Positions 38,259 to 49,015 of a stretch of DNA of 63,418 nucleotides are shown here, piece by piece. Source of the stretch: CAIRTM01 sp963723235 (GTDB taxonomy: Bacteria; Desulfobacterota; WTBG01; CAIYCZ01; CAIRTM01); contig CAVRPV010000003.1 of the NCBI GenBank assembly GCA_963723235.1, positions 1-63,418 of the forward strand, in the 5' to 3' direction. Below the pieces are notes generated by a model that searched no databases, was not told the origin of the DNA, and saw nothing but the letters and a program-made list of their open reading frames with translations. The position numbers and the translations under genes were made by a program. Numbering within the stretch: the first letter of the stretch is position 1; each line of letters starts with the position of its first letter.

Positions 38259-40146
38259 CTACCCCCCGATTTCTTCCAACTCCTGCCAGCGCTCATACAG
38301 CAGCGGCAGTTCCCGTTCGATTTCTTCATAGCGCGCCTTGATCTGCGTCACTGCTGCGCCGTCCTGCCGGTAGAGCCCGGGATCAGCCATGCGCTCATAC
38401 AGCAGCCTGATGCTCGGCCTCAAGTTGCTCAATGCGCTCTGGGAGCTGCTCAAGCTCGTGCTGCTGCTTAAAGGTGAGCTTGCGCTTGCCCTGCGGTTTT
38501 TCGCGCGCGGCCGGGCAGCGGATTTCTGCTTCGGTGCGTCCTGCTCCGGCTGCGCGCGCTGTCGCAGCCAGTCATCATAGCCGCCGACATACTCGGCCAC
38601 CCGCGCATCGCCCTCACATACAAACGTGCTGGTGACGACATTGTTGAGGAAGGCGCGGTCATGGCTCACGAGCAGCACCGTGCCGCTATACTTCAGCAGC
38701 AGATCTTCCAGCAGCTCAAGGGTTTCCATATCAAGGTCATTGGTGGGCTCGTCCAGCACCAGAAGATTGGACGGGCGCGTGAACAGTTTGGCGAGCAGCA
38801 GCCGGTTGCGCTCACCGCCTGACAGGCTTGAAACCGGGCTTCGGGCCCGCTCAGGCGCAAAAAGAAAATCCTGCAGATAGCCGTAGACGTGGCGGCTCTT
38901 GCCGTCAATGGTTACCATATGATGACCGTCGGCGATATTGTCAAATACGGTCTTCTGTTCATCGAGCTGGCTGCGCAGCTGGTCAAAATAGGCGATTTCA
39001 AGATTGGTGCCTAAGCGTACCGTGCCTGATTGCGGCTGCACATTGCCCAGCAGCAGGCGGATCAACGTGGTTTTGCCTGCGCCATTGGGGCCGATAATGC
39101 CGATGCGGTCGCCCCGAAGGATAATCGTAGAAAAATCCCGTATGACAGGCTGTTCGGTGTAGCCGAAGGTTGCCCCTTTTACCTCGCACACGATCTTGCC
39201 GCTGATCGCCGGCATCAACGGCGCTCATCTGCACCATGCCGGGCGTGAGCCTGCGCTCGCGGCGCTGATTGCGGAGCTGTTCAAGCTCACGAACACGGCC
39301 TTCATTGCGGGTGCGCCGGGCCTTGACGCCCTGCCTGATCCAGAGCTCTTCCTGCGCAAGTTTTTTATCAAAAACCTGCCTCTGTGTTTCTTCAGCAGCA
39401 AGCTCGGCCTGTTTGCGTTTTTCATAGGCTGCGTAATCACCGGGCATGCTCGCGAGCTTTCCGCGGTCAAGTTCGACAATGCGTGTGGCAAGGCGGCGCA
39501 GGAATAAGCGGTCGTGGGTAACGAAGAGTATGCTGCCTTCAAATTTCAGCAGAAAGTCTTCCATCCAGTCGATTGATTCGATATCAAGATGGTTGGTGGG
39601 CTCGTCAAGCAGCAAAAGATCCGGCTGTGCGGCAAGGCTGCGGCCGAGCAGGGTGCGGCGCTTGAATCCGGCAGACAGGGTCGCAAACGGCGTATCTGTC
39701 GGCAGGTCAAGCCGCGATAGTATGGAGGCTATTTTTTGTTCTATCTGCCAGCCGCCTTTAAGCTCAAGCTGATGCTGAAGCTCGCCCAGACGCCGGGTAA
39801 GGTTCTCATCATGATCGGTCTGCATGCGTATGCTCATATCATGATACTCGGCCACCAGCGCGCCAAGGCCCGTGATGCCGCCGGCAACAACGTCAAAAAC
39901 CGTGCCGGGCATGTTGCCCGGAACCTCCTGCTCAAGCATGCCGATGCGCAGGCCCTGCTGCCTGGCTATCTCGCCGCTGTCAGGGGCCAGGTTGCCGTGT
40001 ATGATTTTAATCAGGCTTGATTTGCCTTCGCCGTTGCGCCCCAAAAGGCAGATGCGTTCGCCGGGCTCGATGACAAGGTTTGCATTGTCAAGCAGCAGCG
40101 GCCCGCCAAAGCTCAGGCGGATGTTTTTCATATCAAGAAGAGGCAT
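38259..40146 (-). pseudogene. uup: ABC-F ATPase, Uup-like, frameshifted
   Basis: Second ABC-F protein, of the Uup group. MPLLDMKNIRLSFGGPLLLD, Walker A GRNGEGKSS, TLSAGFKRR, LLLDEPTNHLDIES, then the linker WIRQGVKARRTRNEGRVREL up to ~39215. A frameshift there moves the second half: KIVCEVKGATFGYTEQPVI, GPNGAGKTT, LSGGERNRLLLAKL, LVLDEPTNDLDMET. In the C-terminal coil, the out-of-frame stretch 38400-38510 reads KRKLTFKQQHELEQLPERI in the neighbouring frame, the standard Uup coil. Two more compensating indels are therefore present. Uup is linked to DNA branch migration and ribosome quality roles. Confidence 0.85.
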
Positions 40147-40513
40147 CTATTAGACCGTATTGCAAAGGGTGAACAGGAGCGGATACTTATATCCGTGTCG
40201 CGTGAAGGCCCGTTCCTGCAGTACTCCATCGGGTGCGCATATGTGGTCACCGGGAGATTAGCAGAGTAGCGGTAGAAATGATTCCGGTCAAGCAGGAATA
40301 CTCTGTAACAACTATGCTGATTGTCCGGGTCTGAAACTCCGCATGATGTTAATTGTGCGGGTCGTTTGTTGCTGCGGGCGTGAGTGTGCAGGCAGGCATT
40401 GCAGGCCGGCGCGGCAGCAGGGCCGCGGCTGAGACAGGCACCATGACCCGGGGGAGGTTACATGGGCCCGGGTGCTTCCGCATGCTCACCGAGCACGGTG
40501 CGTATTGTTTCAG
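40147..40513. other. Intergenic region, no gene seen
   Basis: GC-rich sequence between the divergent end of uup and the kinase gene. It has no significant open frame with homology that I recognise and no clear repeat. Confidence 0.35.
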
Positions 40514-42475
40514 CTATGGACAGGCGATCAGGGGCTTGATCACAAAAGCCTTATGCCGCCGGCCAGAGCCGACTCGGCCGTCACCAGGTCGCTGTAGCCC
40601 GTGCACAGGATGACAGGGATATCCTTGCGCAGCTCATCAGCCGCTGCGCCAGCTCATAGCCCGTGAGCCCGCGGCATGGTCTGGTCCGTGATGACAACAT
40701 CAAATGCCGCAGGATTGTTTTTGAACAGCTCAAGGGCCTCCGCAGCGTTTTCTGTGGCCGTCACCTGGTAGCCAAGCGAGCCCAGTATTTTCATGCCCAC
40801 ATCCAGCAGCGCTGCCTCGTCATCCACCAGCAGCACCGGCTCATGGCCCTGCGGCGCAATGCGCGTTGTCTGATCAACGTCTGCGCTCTTTTCCTGCAAC
40901 CCGCGGCAGCACAACATGAAAGACCGAGCCCTTGCCCGGCTCGCTGTACACCTTGATATCGCCCTTCAGGCTCTTCACGATGCCATGCACCACGGCAAGC
41001 CCCATGCCCGTGCCCTTGCCGACCTCCTTGGTGGTAAAAAAAGGCTCAAAAATGCGGCCGATAATATCTGCGGGTATGCCCGTGCCCGTATCCTTGACGC
41101 TCAGCTGCACATACGGCCCCGGCGCTATGCCGGCATAGGCGCTGACGCTGCAGGGCATCAAGATCAACGGCGTTAGCGTCACCGTAAGCACGCCGCCCCC
41201 CTGCTGCATGGCATGGGCGGCATTGGTGCACAGGTTCATGATGATCTGGTGCATCTGGGTGGCATCGGCCATGACAATATCATCGGTCGTGGCTATGTCT
41301 GCCTTGATATGGCAATGGTTGACGGCAGCGAGGCGCGCAGCAGCTTCAGCGCTTCCTTGATGACAAGGTGCAGCTGCAGCGGCTTGAGCTCGCTTGTGCT
41401 TTTGCGGCTGAAGGCAAGAATCTGGCTCACAAGATTCTTGGCCCGGTCGGCGGCCTTTAATACCTGCGCAAGATTGTTTTTCAGCGTCTCGTTGCCCTCA
41501 GATTCATCCTGGGAAAGCTCCGTATAGCCGATAATGGCAGCCAGAATATTGTTGAAATCATGGGCGATGCCGCCGGCAAGCGTGCCGATGGCCTCCATCT
41601 TCTGCGACTGCCGCAGCTGCTCCTCAAGCCGTCTTCCTGTCGGTTATATCCCGGCTGGAGGAAATAGCCCATGCCGGTGTCCCGTCCGGATTTTTCAGCA
41701 GCACAATGCTGGTTTCGACCTGTATGATGCGCCCGTCCTTGCGTAAACGGCTCGCCACCCAATTGCGAACAAGCCCCTTTTCGAACAGCTCTTCCATCAA
41801 TGCAACACTTTCCTGCCAGGCCTTTTCATTATCCGGGGTAAGAACAGCCGCATGCTGCCCGATGATTTCTTCGGGGCGATAGCCATACACATCATAGACT
41901 GACTCGTTTGCCCTGACGATATAGCCGCCGGCATCGGTAACAAAAATAGCATCGGGAGAGGCCTTGAAAAAAGTTTCAAGGTAATCGCGCGCCTGCCGCA
42001 TCTCCACCTGGCTTTCCTGAAGCTGCTGGTTTGAGGCCTCGAGCTCAGCGGTTTTAGCCCGCACCATCTCTTCCAGCCGGGTGCGATGCTGCTGCAGTTC
42101 CGCCTCAAGCTCCGTTCGTATGGCAAGCTCATCCTTGATACGGCGGTTATAGTCGTGCAGCTTACCGACGACAGCGCCGATAAGTATCTCAATCAATGTT
42201 CCTGCGACACCGACTCCGCCGACATAAAATTTTTCAACCCAGTCGATCCCGACGAGCCAGCACAACATGATATTGAAAGGTGCGCCCAGAACAGCCGCGC
42301 TGATGCCTGCCCATGGTCCGTACAGCCAGCCTATTATGACGACGGGAATAATAGCGGCAATCGCCATGCCCTTGCCGGGCGTAATGGTCATCACTACAAA
42401 AATCGCCACATACAGGGCAACCGAGAAGACAGCAATAAACAGACGGCGGTCGAAAATATTTCCCCGGATTGTCAT
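40514..42475 (-). pseudogene. Hybrid sensor histidine kinase (membrane-PAS-HisKA-HATPase-REC), frameshifted
   Basis: Membrane-bound two-component sensor. The N-terminus carries about four hydrophobic helices (residues 10-100, e.g. LFIAVFSVALYVAIFVVMT), a coiled coil (about 105-155) and a PAS domain (FFKASPDAIFVTDAGGYIVR ... SSRDITDRK). After shifts near 41625 and 41590 comes the HisKA motif LAGGIAHDFNNILAAIIGY. After another near 41290, HATPase boxes MNLCTNAAHAM, DTGTGIP, FEPFFTTKEVGKGTGMGLAV. A shift near 40900 leads to a receiver domain: VLLVDDEAALLD and DVVITDQTMP (Asp). The tail DIPVILCTGYSDLV needs two more shifts. Stop TAG at 40514. Signal unknown. Confidence 0.8.
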
Positions 42476-42590
42476 CGTGCTTATTTCTCAAAAAATTTGC
42501 ATTAATTGAGACAGGAACTTGTTAGTGGATGGCCAGACTATAAAATGGGGGCGAATGTGTGTCAATACATAAGTTTACCGCAGGGCTGAT

Positions 42591-42625
42591 AAAAAAGCGG
42601 CCCGTATTGGTTTCATACGGGCCGC
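42591..42625 (-). terminator. Rho-independent terminator of the membrane Fe-S operon
   Basis: On the minus strand the arms GCGGCCCGTAT/ATACGGGCCGC (11 bp, 7-base loop) are followed by six T. It lies ~65 bp past the last gene of the operon starting at 45843. Confidence 0.88.
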
Positions 42626-42690
42626 GCATGTTCAGGTCTCAAGAGTGTACTGCTATTCTACGCTACACCATAGGGCACGTATCCATAGAG

Positions 42691-43841
42691 CTATGCAGCT
42701 TTCGGCGTCTGCGGAGCCGCGGGCTTTGCTTCAAATACGCCGGTCTTTGCTTCGTGCTTAAGCCGCGCTTTTTCAGCCGGGTTGCGCTTATAGGTTATGA
42801 CGCCTTCAAAGGGGCAGGCTTCCATGCAGCTGAAGCACAGGCAGCAGGTTGCCGGCATTTCATTGTCCTGATTGCGGATATCGATATAAAACGGGCAGGC
42901 TTTCTCGGCCTGGCAGACCTTGCAGTTCTTGCATTGTGAGCGATTGTAGCGGATGCGCCACAGGCTGTTATGGCAGTTGATGCCCCGGTAGGAGGACAGC
43001 CAGCAGAAATGCGTGCACATTTTCCGCCATTTAAATACAAGCGACAGAACAATCAGGCCGTACATAAACACGATCGGGTACCAGGCAACGCCGGTAAGAT
43101 CCCAGACCGTCTCGGCAAAAAACATGGGAAACCATGACAGCAGCAGCGTTGCCGGAAACAGCGGCGCGCGCGCATCGACCTTGCCGCTGATATTCATGCA
43201 GGCGGTAGCTGCTTTGCGCGTCGATGGCCCGGGGCAGATTTTCAATCGGCCGCTTAAAGGTCATGTTTTTAAACAGAGCATCCTGCATGGTTGCATTGGG
43301 GCATATCCAGCCGCAGAGAACGCGGCCGAAGAGCACGGGGAAAAGGGCCACCGTGGACACGTGAAACATGGCCCAGAAAAACATGTCGGGCCGCGTGCCC
43401 TTAATAAAGCAGAATGAGGTCACCGATGCCCAGATCATAAAAATGCTGCACTGCACGATGGTGCGGATGGTCACGATTTTCAGGCGGGGCTTTCGCGGCG
43501 CCTTTTCCTCTGACGAGCCGGTCACCAGAATAATGAAGGGCAGCAGGCAGGTCAGCAGGGTCAGCACAAACAGCAGGGGGTTGCCTTTGCCCGCGGTCAG
43601 CGGGACCGTTGCGGTAAAAATCGTTACGCCGAGCGGCAGCATCCACAACATGGCCGCAATGCGCGGCTTCGGGGCAAAATAATCCTTGTGGAACAGGCAG
43701 AAAAAGCCGGCGAAAAATACAAACAGCAGGCCCGGCTGCAGATATTTAAGCGGGCGTGAACACGCCGATGAGATACAGAAAAATGGCGGCAAACAGCGCC
43801 CACTTATTTATTTTTACAAATGTGTCTTTAGCAATCATCAT
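42691..43841 (-). pseudogene. NapH/RdxA-like membrane 4Fe-4S protein, frameshifted
   Basis: Membrane electron-transfer protein. ATG 43841 has a perfect AAAGGAGGT site and begins MMIAKDTFVKINKWALFAAI. A shift near 43752 leads to YLQPGLLFVFFAGFFCLFH and several helices, with the CGWICPNATMQD motif (the CxxxCP loop of NapH/NosR-type proteins). Another shift near 43222 leads to ARAPLFPATLLLSWFPMFF, MCTHFCWLSSYRG and two ferredoxin motifs, CKNCKVCQAEKACP and CCLCFSCMEACP. The C-terminus is Lys/Ala-rich. It would pass electrons between the membrane and soluble partners. Last gene of a three-gene operon. Confidence 0.78.
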
Positions 43842-43862
43842 GGTATTTCACCTCCTTTAGTG

Positions 43863-44525
43863 TTAACCGTGTGCGGCCATCATTTTGGGCAGAACTTCAG
43901 CCGCTTCCATGGGCGTTATTCCGAGGCCCAAAGCAAAATATACCGCCAGAAAACCGACGCCGGCCAGCAGCACAAACCAGCGCCGCTTGCCCACGACTCC
44001 CGTTCTTTTGCCATCATCCAGAGCGCCAGCATGTAAAATACGCAGAACATCTGTATCTGTCCGCGGGGTGAATCAACAGCGCTTTTGGTCAGAGACTCGA
44101 TTGTCTCGCCGCCGCCGAGCGTTTCAAGAAGCGTATTGGTCACATGCGAAAGCGTGCCGTTCATAACCGCAAGCGGGATAAGGGTAATGGAGGTAAACCG
44201 CAGCGAGTCGATATATTTGCGGTCTCCCAGCACGAAATGCATGACCGCTCCCAGGATGAGAATAACCAGAAAGCCCACCAGCGCGCCGGAGCAGGTCGAA
44301 AACAGCCGCTCCAGGGCAGCGTTGTCGGTCTTTATAAGCCACCTCTTCATCTCCTTCGGCCATATCGATGAGAAATGACGGAAAAATAACCCGGTAGAGG
44401 TCAACCGTTTGTGCATTGGCAATGCCCCAGGCTTTGCCGAACATGTAGCCGGGGATAAAAATTTCCAGCACCCGCGCCCACTTTGCAAGGGGAGTAATAT
44501 ATCTTTCTTCCACTATCTCTGCCAT
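43863..44525 (-). pseudogene. Unrecognised integral membrane protein (middle gene of Fe-S operon), frameshifted
   Basis: MAEIVEERYITPLAKWARVL from ATG 44525 (RBS AAGGAG). A shift near 44345 leads to WLIKTDNAALERLFSTCSGA and helices ALVGFLVILILGAVMHFVLG, FTSITLIPLAVMNGTL and MFCVFYMLALWMMAK. A second shift near 43985 leads to LGITPMEAAEVLPKMMAAHG and the stop at 43863. The native length would be ~220 residues with four or five helices. I do not recognise the family; the arrangement is Yip1-like at best. 17-21 bp gaps to both neighbours indicate an operon. Confidence 0.6.
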
Positions 44526-44542
44526 ATAAGCTCTCCTTAATG

Positions 44543-45843
44543 CTAAGTTAAATGCTGATTCAGCCTTTTCTTTTTTTCCATTTTTATATACTTGCGCTGC
44601 AGTTCGTAAATGCCCTTATCGTTTTTCTTGGCGATACCCATATCAACCAGGGGCTTCATGTCCTGCATCCGAGAGCATTCCCGTTGTCAAGCACAGCCTG
44701 GAATTCATCCATGGTAATGATGCCGCGGGTGGTTAAAAATTCAAGGCCCTTGCCGTCGATCCTGCCAGATTGACAAGATGCTTCAGCTTCTCCTTCGGCA
44801 AAATGCCATGCTCATACATATACTTGAAGTCACTGGCCTTGAGCATCCGCTTGTTCGCCATATAATCAAATAGCCGCGCAAGGGTTTCCTTGTCCTGCTG
44901 CAGGGCCTTTATTTCGTCGTCAATTTGAGCGGCTTCATATTTTACATAAAACGTCTGGGGTTCTTTCCACTGGCCGCTCATGAGAATCAGGGCAAATACA
45001 ATATAGAAGATACAGCCGAGAATGGTTTTGCGTTCAATGGATTCGGTTCTCTTGGCCGCGCGCAGGATAAGAAAGGTTGCCATAAGAGATGCCCACAGCA
45101 CCATGGTGCTCATGCGGTGCCATTTTCTTCAGGGGATCAGCAAAGCCGAGAACATCCCGTGTAATTGGTGAAGCGTCGACCGGCTATAACCAGGACAACG
45201 AGAATACCCAGTATCGCTTTGACGGGTTTTTTGACTTTAAAGAGATTCCAGTGCATATTTCAGGCAGACAAGCAGCATAGCAACAATTGCCGCAACCAGC
45301 AGGCCGCCGATAGTGGATAAACTTGTCGCATCGACATGCTTGAATAATTGTCCATATACAGCTCAAAGCTCCAGATGGACAGGAAGGTCATGAAAAACAC
45401 GCAGACTGATTTTTTCAGCGCGCCCGTGCGCCACATGATATGCAGCAGTGCCCAGCCGGCCAGCACATAGAAATAGGCGCCCAGGCCTTTGATGTTGAAA
45501 TCGCTGAACTGGGTAATGATGCCTTTATCAACCGGGATGTTGGCCACCTCGCCGATAAGCGGCCAGGCAAACAGGGCGGCAAAAAAGCCGTAGAGATAGC
45601 CCTTGGCTTCCTGCTGCTTCAATGCAGCAGCGATAAAACAGCGCAGCCGAGAATTGCGGCAAGTATGGGCACATAAAAAAGATTGTAGTTTACTACCGGA
45701 TTTTCCCACATGCGAAGCGGCGACATGGTAATGACCGATATCAGGAATATACCCTGACCTGCCAGCGCTATCCAGATGGTTCGCCACATGGGTTTGAAGA
45801 AGTTTTTGATTCCGGTCGGAATCGATTTGATCCTGGTCAGCAT
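44543..45843 (-). pseudogene. Unrecognised polytopic membrane protein (first gene of Fe-S operon), frameshifted
   Basis: Starts MLTRIKSIPTGIKNFFKPMW at 45843 with AAGGAGGAAA upstream. Hydrophobic segments follow: IWIALAGQGIFLISVITM, VPILAAILGCAVLSLL, YLYGFFAALFAWPLIG, YFYVLAGWALLHIMW, FMTFLSIWSFELYMDNY and LLVAAIVAMLLVCL. After the shifts near 45620, 45315, 45250 and 45125 come KWHRMSTMVLWASLMATFLI and ILGCIFYIVFALILMSG, then a soluble coiled-coil tail (AAQIDDEIKALQQDKETLAR). It ends QRKYIKMEKKKRLNQHLT at 44543 after two more shifts. Roughly eight helices, ~430 residues. No family recognised; the tail's repeated short helical motifs resemble a helical-hairpin repeat. Confidence 0.6.
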
Positions 45844-46042
45844 CGGTTTTTCCTCCTTAAAAAAATTCGCGACTAATAGTTCATATACCTAAAATAAATT
45901 TAGCATGCATATAATTAGCTTTTGCCAATATTTATAAGCTCATTAAGTATTCCTGTCAAGAGGATAGGCATGCACGCATTGATTTTTTTATAGGTCTGCC
46001 TGACAACACACGGGACTTCGGTATTGTTTTCAAACAGGGCTT

Positions 46043-46498
46043 CTATTTATGATACTTGCGTTTATGATGAATGCTGATGGCACGGTAGAGCTGCTCCAGC
46101 AGCATGACCTGAGCCATTTCATGCGGGAATGTCATGCTGGACAGGGCCAACAGCTCATCTGCAGCCTGTTGAATCGAAGGGGCCAGTCCAAAGGGGCCGC
46201 CGATGATAAAATAGACCTGTTGACCCAGGCCGTAGAGACGGGATGAAAACTGCTCCGAGGTATAGGCGCGCCCGTATTCGCTGAGTGCGAATACAAATCC
46301 GGGCTGTTTTTTAATGCGCGCCAGCAGCCGGGTGGCTTCCTGTTCGGGCTCAGAGTCCTTAATTGAGTCTATGGTCAAGCGGATATCGTGGGAAATGCGC
46401 TCAGTGAAATCACGAGCCTTGAGCGCCAGTTCGCGGTCTTTAATTTTTCCGACCGGGAGAACCGAGATCTGCAGCAGGCTGTGTCCGGAAGATGCCAT
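46043..46498 (-). CDS. rlmH: 23S rRNA (pseudouridine1915-N3)-methyltransferase
   Basis: SPOUT methyltransferase modifying helix 69 of 23S rRNA, ~151 residues. The diagnostic C-terminal half is present: FIIGGPFGLAPSIQQAADEL, ALSSMTFPHEMAQVMLLEQLYRA, and the terminal ISIHHKRKYHK. ALSEYGRAYTSEQF matches the family's central loop. The start is taken at ATG 46498 to avoid a long non-homologous extension; the ribosome binding site is weak. The mobB stop lies 13 bp upstream on the same strand. Confidence 0.92.
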   Translation of the reverse strand: MASSGHSLLQISVLPVGKIKDRELALKARDFTERISHDIRLTIDSIKDSEPEQEATRLLARIKKQPGFVFALSEYGRAYTSEQFSSRLYGLGQQVYFIIGGPFGLAPSIQQAADELLALSSMTFPHEMAQVMLLEQLYRAISIHHKRKYHK

Positions 46499-46511
46499 AG
46501 TGCCGGTGTGA

Positions 46512-47153
46512 TTAACGGATAATGATTTCAACTCGCTTGGGATCTTCACAGCCCTTGAGTGCCTTGAGCATGCCCTGCAGCGCGTTGCGCATAAAATCAT
46601 GGATAAAGGGTTTGAGGGGTACCTGTACGCCGTCAACACGCACAATGATGTCGGGTCGGGTGGTCATGATGACCTGCTGTTCAATAATATCAACCAGCCG
46701 TTCAATATCATCAAGCCCGCAGCATGGCGCGCCAATGTCGAGTTCTTTGTCGCTCGCAATTGCCAGCAGGTTTTCATCCCCTGTTGATACGGGCTCAGCA
46801 TGCGCACAGCTTCTGAATACTTCGATCTTTGGAACGCTCAGCAGCTTGAAGCCTTCGGCCAGAAGCAGGTCCGCATCGTCGAGAAAACGGTCGCGGATCT
46901 CGATTGGCGTCATATCGCTGTCCACGGAATGTACCATGCCCAGCGCGCCGGGTGTGCTGATAAATGCGGTTTGAGCCCCGGCCTGCTTGTGGCGCCAGCT
47001 GTCTTTGCCGGGCGTGTCGATTTCAAGCGCATGGTTGTGGTGCTTAACCGTTGCTACGCGGTAGCCGCGTTTGTTCAATTCCGGTATGAGCTTTTCAATC
47101 AGGGTTGTCTTGCCGCTGTTTGATTTGCCGACCACGGCGACTATCGGTATCAT
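46512..47153 (-). CDS. mobB: Molybdopterin-guanine dinucleotide biosynthesis protein B
   Basis: GTP-binding adaptor in molybdenum/tungsten cofactor maturation, 213 residues. P-loop GKSNSGKTTL (9-18), then VATVKHHNHALEIDTPGKDS with the conserved His and Asp, and DADLLLAEGFKLLSVPKIEVF. The C-terminal DIIVRVDGVQVPLKPFIHDF extension is common in deltaproteobacterial homologues. ATG 47153 has a GGAGG-like site. It precedes rlmH, and both likely share a transcript, although their functions are unrelated. Confidence 0.92.
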   Translation of the reverse strand: MIPIVAVVGKSNSGKTTLIEKLIPELNKRGYRVATVKHHNHALEIDTPGKDSWRHKQAGAQTAFISTPGALGMVHSVDSDMTPIEIRDRFLDDADLLLAEGFKLLSVPKIEVFRSCAHAEPVSTGDENLLAIASDKELDIGAPCCGLDDIERLVDIIEQQVIMTTRPDIIVRVDGVQVPLKPFIHDFMRNALQGMLKALKGCEDPKRVEIIIR

Positions 47154-47474
47154 GGGACCTCCTGGTTTTTAAGAAACGGACTGCCTGCCAGGCAGGTAAG
47201 CGCCTGAGGCTGTGTCAGCAGTGTTCATCATACCACAAAAAAAGACGGGCGGTACAGGGAAAGTCGTGCGTGCAGGCGCGATTCTGATAGCGGGAGATCA
47301 TGGCAGTCAGTCAGTGGTGTAAGGTCTGCACACCCATTTTTAAAGGGTTTTTTTGAAATATCTTGACAGGAGCTCTCCGGTTCTGTTACGTTGAAAACAT
47401 AGTGCGCCGGTGAGAAATATCATGCCGGCGGCAGCGTGCGTAGGTGTATTGACCCTGATAATCGGAGTTCAGCC
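47154..47474. other. Intergenic promoter region between mobB and the cytochrome gene
   Basis: Divergent genes. TTGACAGGAGC at ~47363 is a possible -35 for the plus-strand cytochrome, with TTACGTT 17 bp later, but the match is weak. No gene or repeat recognised. Confidence 0.35.
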
Positions 47475-47992
47475 GTGAAAAAAATTCTTTTGTTTATTGC
47501 CCTTGCACTGGTTCTGTTCGGCCTTCCATTTATTGCCTATACCGCAGAAGACTATGTCGGGGCCAATAAATGCAAAGTCTGCCACATGAAGATATTTAAA
47601 AGCTGGGAGCAAACCTCGCATGCCAAAGCATTTGAGGTGCTGAAACCGGGTGCCGCTGCTGAAGCCAAACAGGCAGCCGGTCTTGATCTTCAAAAAGATT
47701 ATACGCAGGACAGCACCTGCGTTAGCTGTCATACGACCGGCACGCCACAGCAGCCCGGCATTCAGTGCGAGGCCTGTCACGGAGCCGGCAAAAGTACAGC
47801 GACACTAAAATCATGAATAAAGCAGCCTGGAAAGCGGATCCTGACAAATAGTGCGCGAAATGGCGGTTGAGGCCGGCCTGAATTCGCAAGCCCAATGCAG
47901 AGCATTGTACGGTATGCCATAACGCCAAGAGTCCGACGTATAAACCGTTCGATTTCAAGAGCCGCTGCGAGAAAGTAAAGCATCCCAAATAG
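47475..47992 (+). pseudogene. Tetraheme c-type cytochrome (c554-like), frameshifted
   Basis: Periplasmic electron carrier. The GTG start at 47475 (GGAG upstream) encodes signal peptide MKKILLFIALALVLFGLPFIAYTA. Heme motifs: CKVCH (with WEQTSHAKAFE after it), CVSCH and CEACH. Shifts near 47790, 47850 and 47905 follow, then EHCTVCHNAKSPTYKPFDFK with the fourth CxxCH, and the end KVKHPK at 47992. This pattern is that of cytochrome c554-type tetraheme proteins, with a final FDF..C..VAHPK-like tail. The redox partner is unknown. Confidence 0.8.
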
Positions 47993-48024
47993 CCGGCTCT
48001 GTGCATCGACCCTACGGTTTCAAT

Positions 48025-48058
48025 AAAAAACCCCGCGTTTCCTGACGCGGGGTTTTTT
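48025..48058. terminator. Bidirectional Rho-independent terminator
   Basis: Arms CCCCGCG/CGCGGGG flanked by A6 on the left and T6 on the right, between the convergent cytochrome and peroxiredoxin genes. It can work in both directions. Confidence 0.9.
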
Positions 48059-48082
48059 GTATGCGGCGATTTGCTGTGAGCT

Positions 48083-48559
48083 TTAGCTCAGCTTTGTAAT
48101 CTGTTTTTTGATTTCAGTGAAGTCGGGCACCTGCGTTGGATCCTCCGTTACCCATGCGTAGCGCACGATGCCTTTTGCATCCAGCAGAAACGCTGAACGC
48201 TTGGCAACGCCTTTCAGGCCCATGAGTTCCGGATACAGAACACCATAGTCCTGCGCAACCGTTTTATTGAAATCGCTCAACAGCGGTATCTCGATTTTGT
48301 GATGCGCTGCAAAGGCCTTATGCGAAAAGATGCTGTCAACGCTGATCGCGAACACCGTAACACCCAGTCCGGCGTAGCTGTTGAAATCAGCGCTCAGGCT
48401 GCACAGTTCACTGGTGCAAACCGGGCTCCAGTCCAGCGGATAAAACAGCAGCAGAATCGGTCCGTTTCCAAGTTGGCTGGACAGCCGCACGGTTGCATCA
48501 ACCGTTCCCGCAAGCTCGAAATCAGGCGCGCGACTGCCGATAGTACAAGCTTCTGTCAT
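48083..48559 (-). CDS. Peroxiredoxin (AhpC/TSA family)
   Basis: Thiol peroxidase reducing hydrogen peroxide and organic peroxides, 158 residues. The peroxidatic Cys48 is in PLDWSPVCTSEL, with Thr/Pro/Arg contacts of the family, and a second Cys lies at 53. FAISVDSIFSHKAFA and LLSDFNKTVAQDYGVL follow the standard order. Start ATG 48559 has GAGG nine bases before it, and the frame opens earlier. The desulfoferrodoxin and rubrerythrin genes lie just upstream on the same strand, forming an oxidative-defence cluster. Confidence 0.93.
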   Translation of the reverse strand: MTEACTIGSRAPDFELAGTVDATVRLSSQLGNGPILLLFYPLDWSPVCTSELCSLSADFNSYAGLGVTVFAISVDSIFSHKAFAAHHKIEIPLLSDFNKTVAQDYGVLYPELMGLKGVAKRSAFLLDAKGIVRYAWVTEDPTQVPDFTEIKKQITKLS

Positions 48560-48617
48560 GGTGTGTACCTCATTATGCAATGGTTACGTATAGGCGTCCT
48601 GTGCACCCGGATGCGCG

Positions 48618-48995
48618 TTACTGATTTTTCCACAACCCGTGTTTGTTGCAGTAGGCGCGGGCTCCGATCACCTGACCGTGTATATCAAATGCTGCTTCGG
48701 GTGCTTTGCCGGGGGTCAGCTCGGCCCGGTATATTCGCGCGGCTGTCAACAGCTCAATAAATTCTATATAGTGGTCGGGATCCATAGGATGCGCCACGCT
48801 GCCGACTTTTACCGAGGCGGTTGTTCCGTTCAGGCTGAGCACCGGCACATGTTTTTCCAGGGCAGCATCAACGCTGTTTTCCTTCAACTGCTTCATGGGT
48901 TGGCCGCAGCACTGAAGCTCGCCTTTACTGGCATGCACGATTTCAATAATATTGCCGCAGGCCTCACATTTGTAGACTTCGCGTAACTGGCTCAT
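48618..48995 (-). CDS. dfx: Desulfoferrodoxin (class I superoxide reductase)
   Basis: Reduces superoxide to peroxide without making oxygen; a hallmark of strict anaerobes. 125 residues. Center I: Cys10, Cys13, Cys29, Cys30 (YKCEACG, LQCCGQPM) forms the rubredoxin-like FeS4 site. Center II: Glu47, His49, His69, His75, Cys116 and His119 (EKHVPV, VGSVAHPM, DPDHYIEFI, AYCNKHGLW) forms the catalytic Fe site. Start ATG 48995 has AAGGAG upstream. It sits 20 bp after the rubrerythrin stop. Confidence 0.96.
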   Translation of the reverse strand: MSQLREVYKCEACGNIIEIVHASKGELQCCGQPMKQLKENSVDAALEKHVPVLSLNGTTASVKVGSVAHPMDPDHYIEFIELLTAARIYRAELTPGKAPEAAFDIHGQVIGARAYCNKHGLWKNQ

Positions 48996-49015
48996 GGTGT
49001 TCTCCTTCAAAGCGA

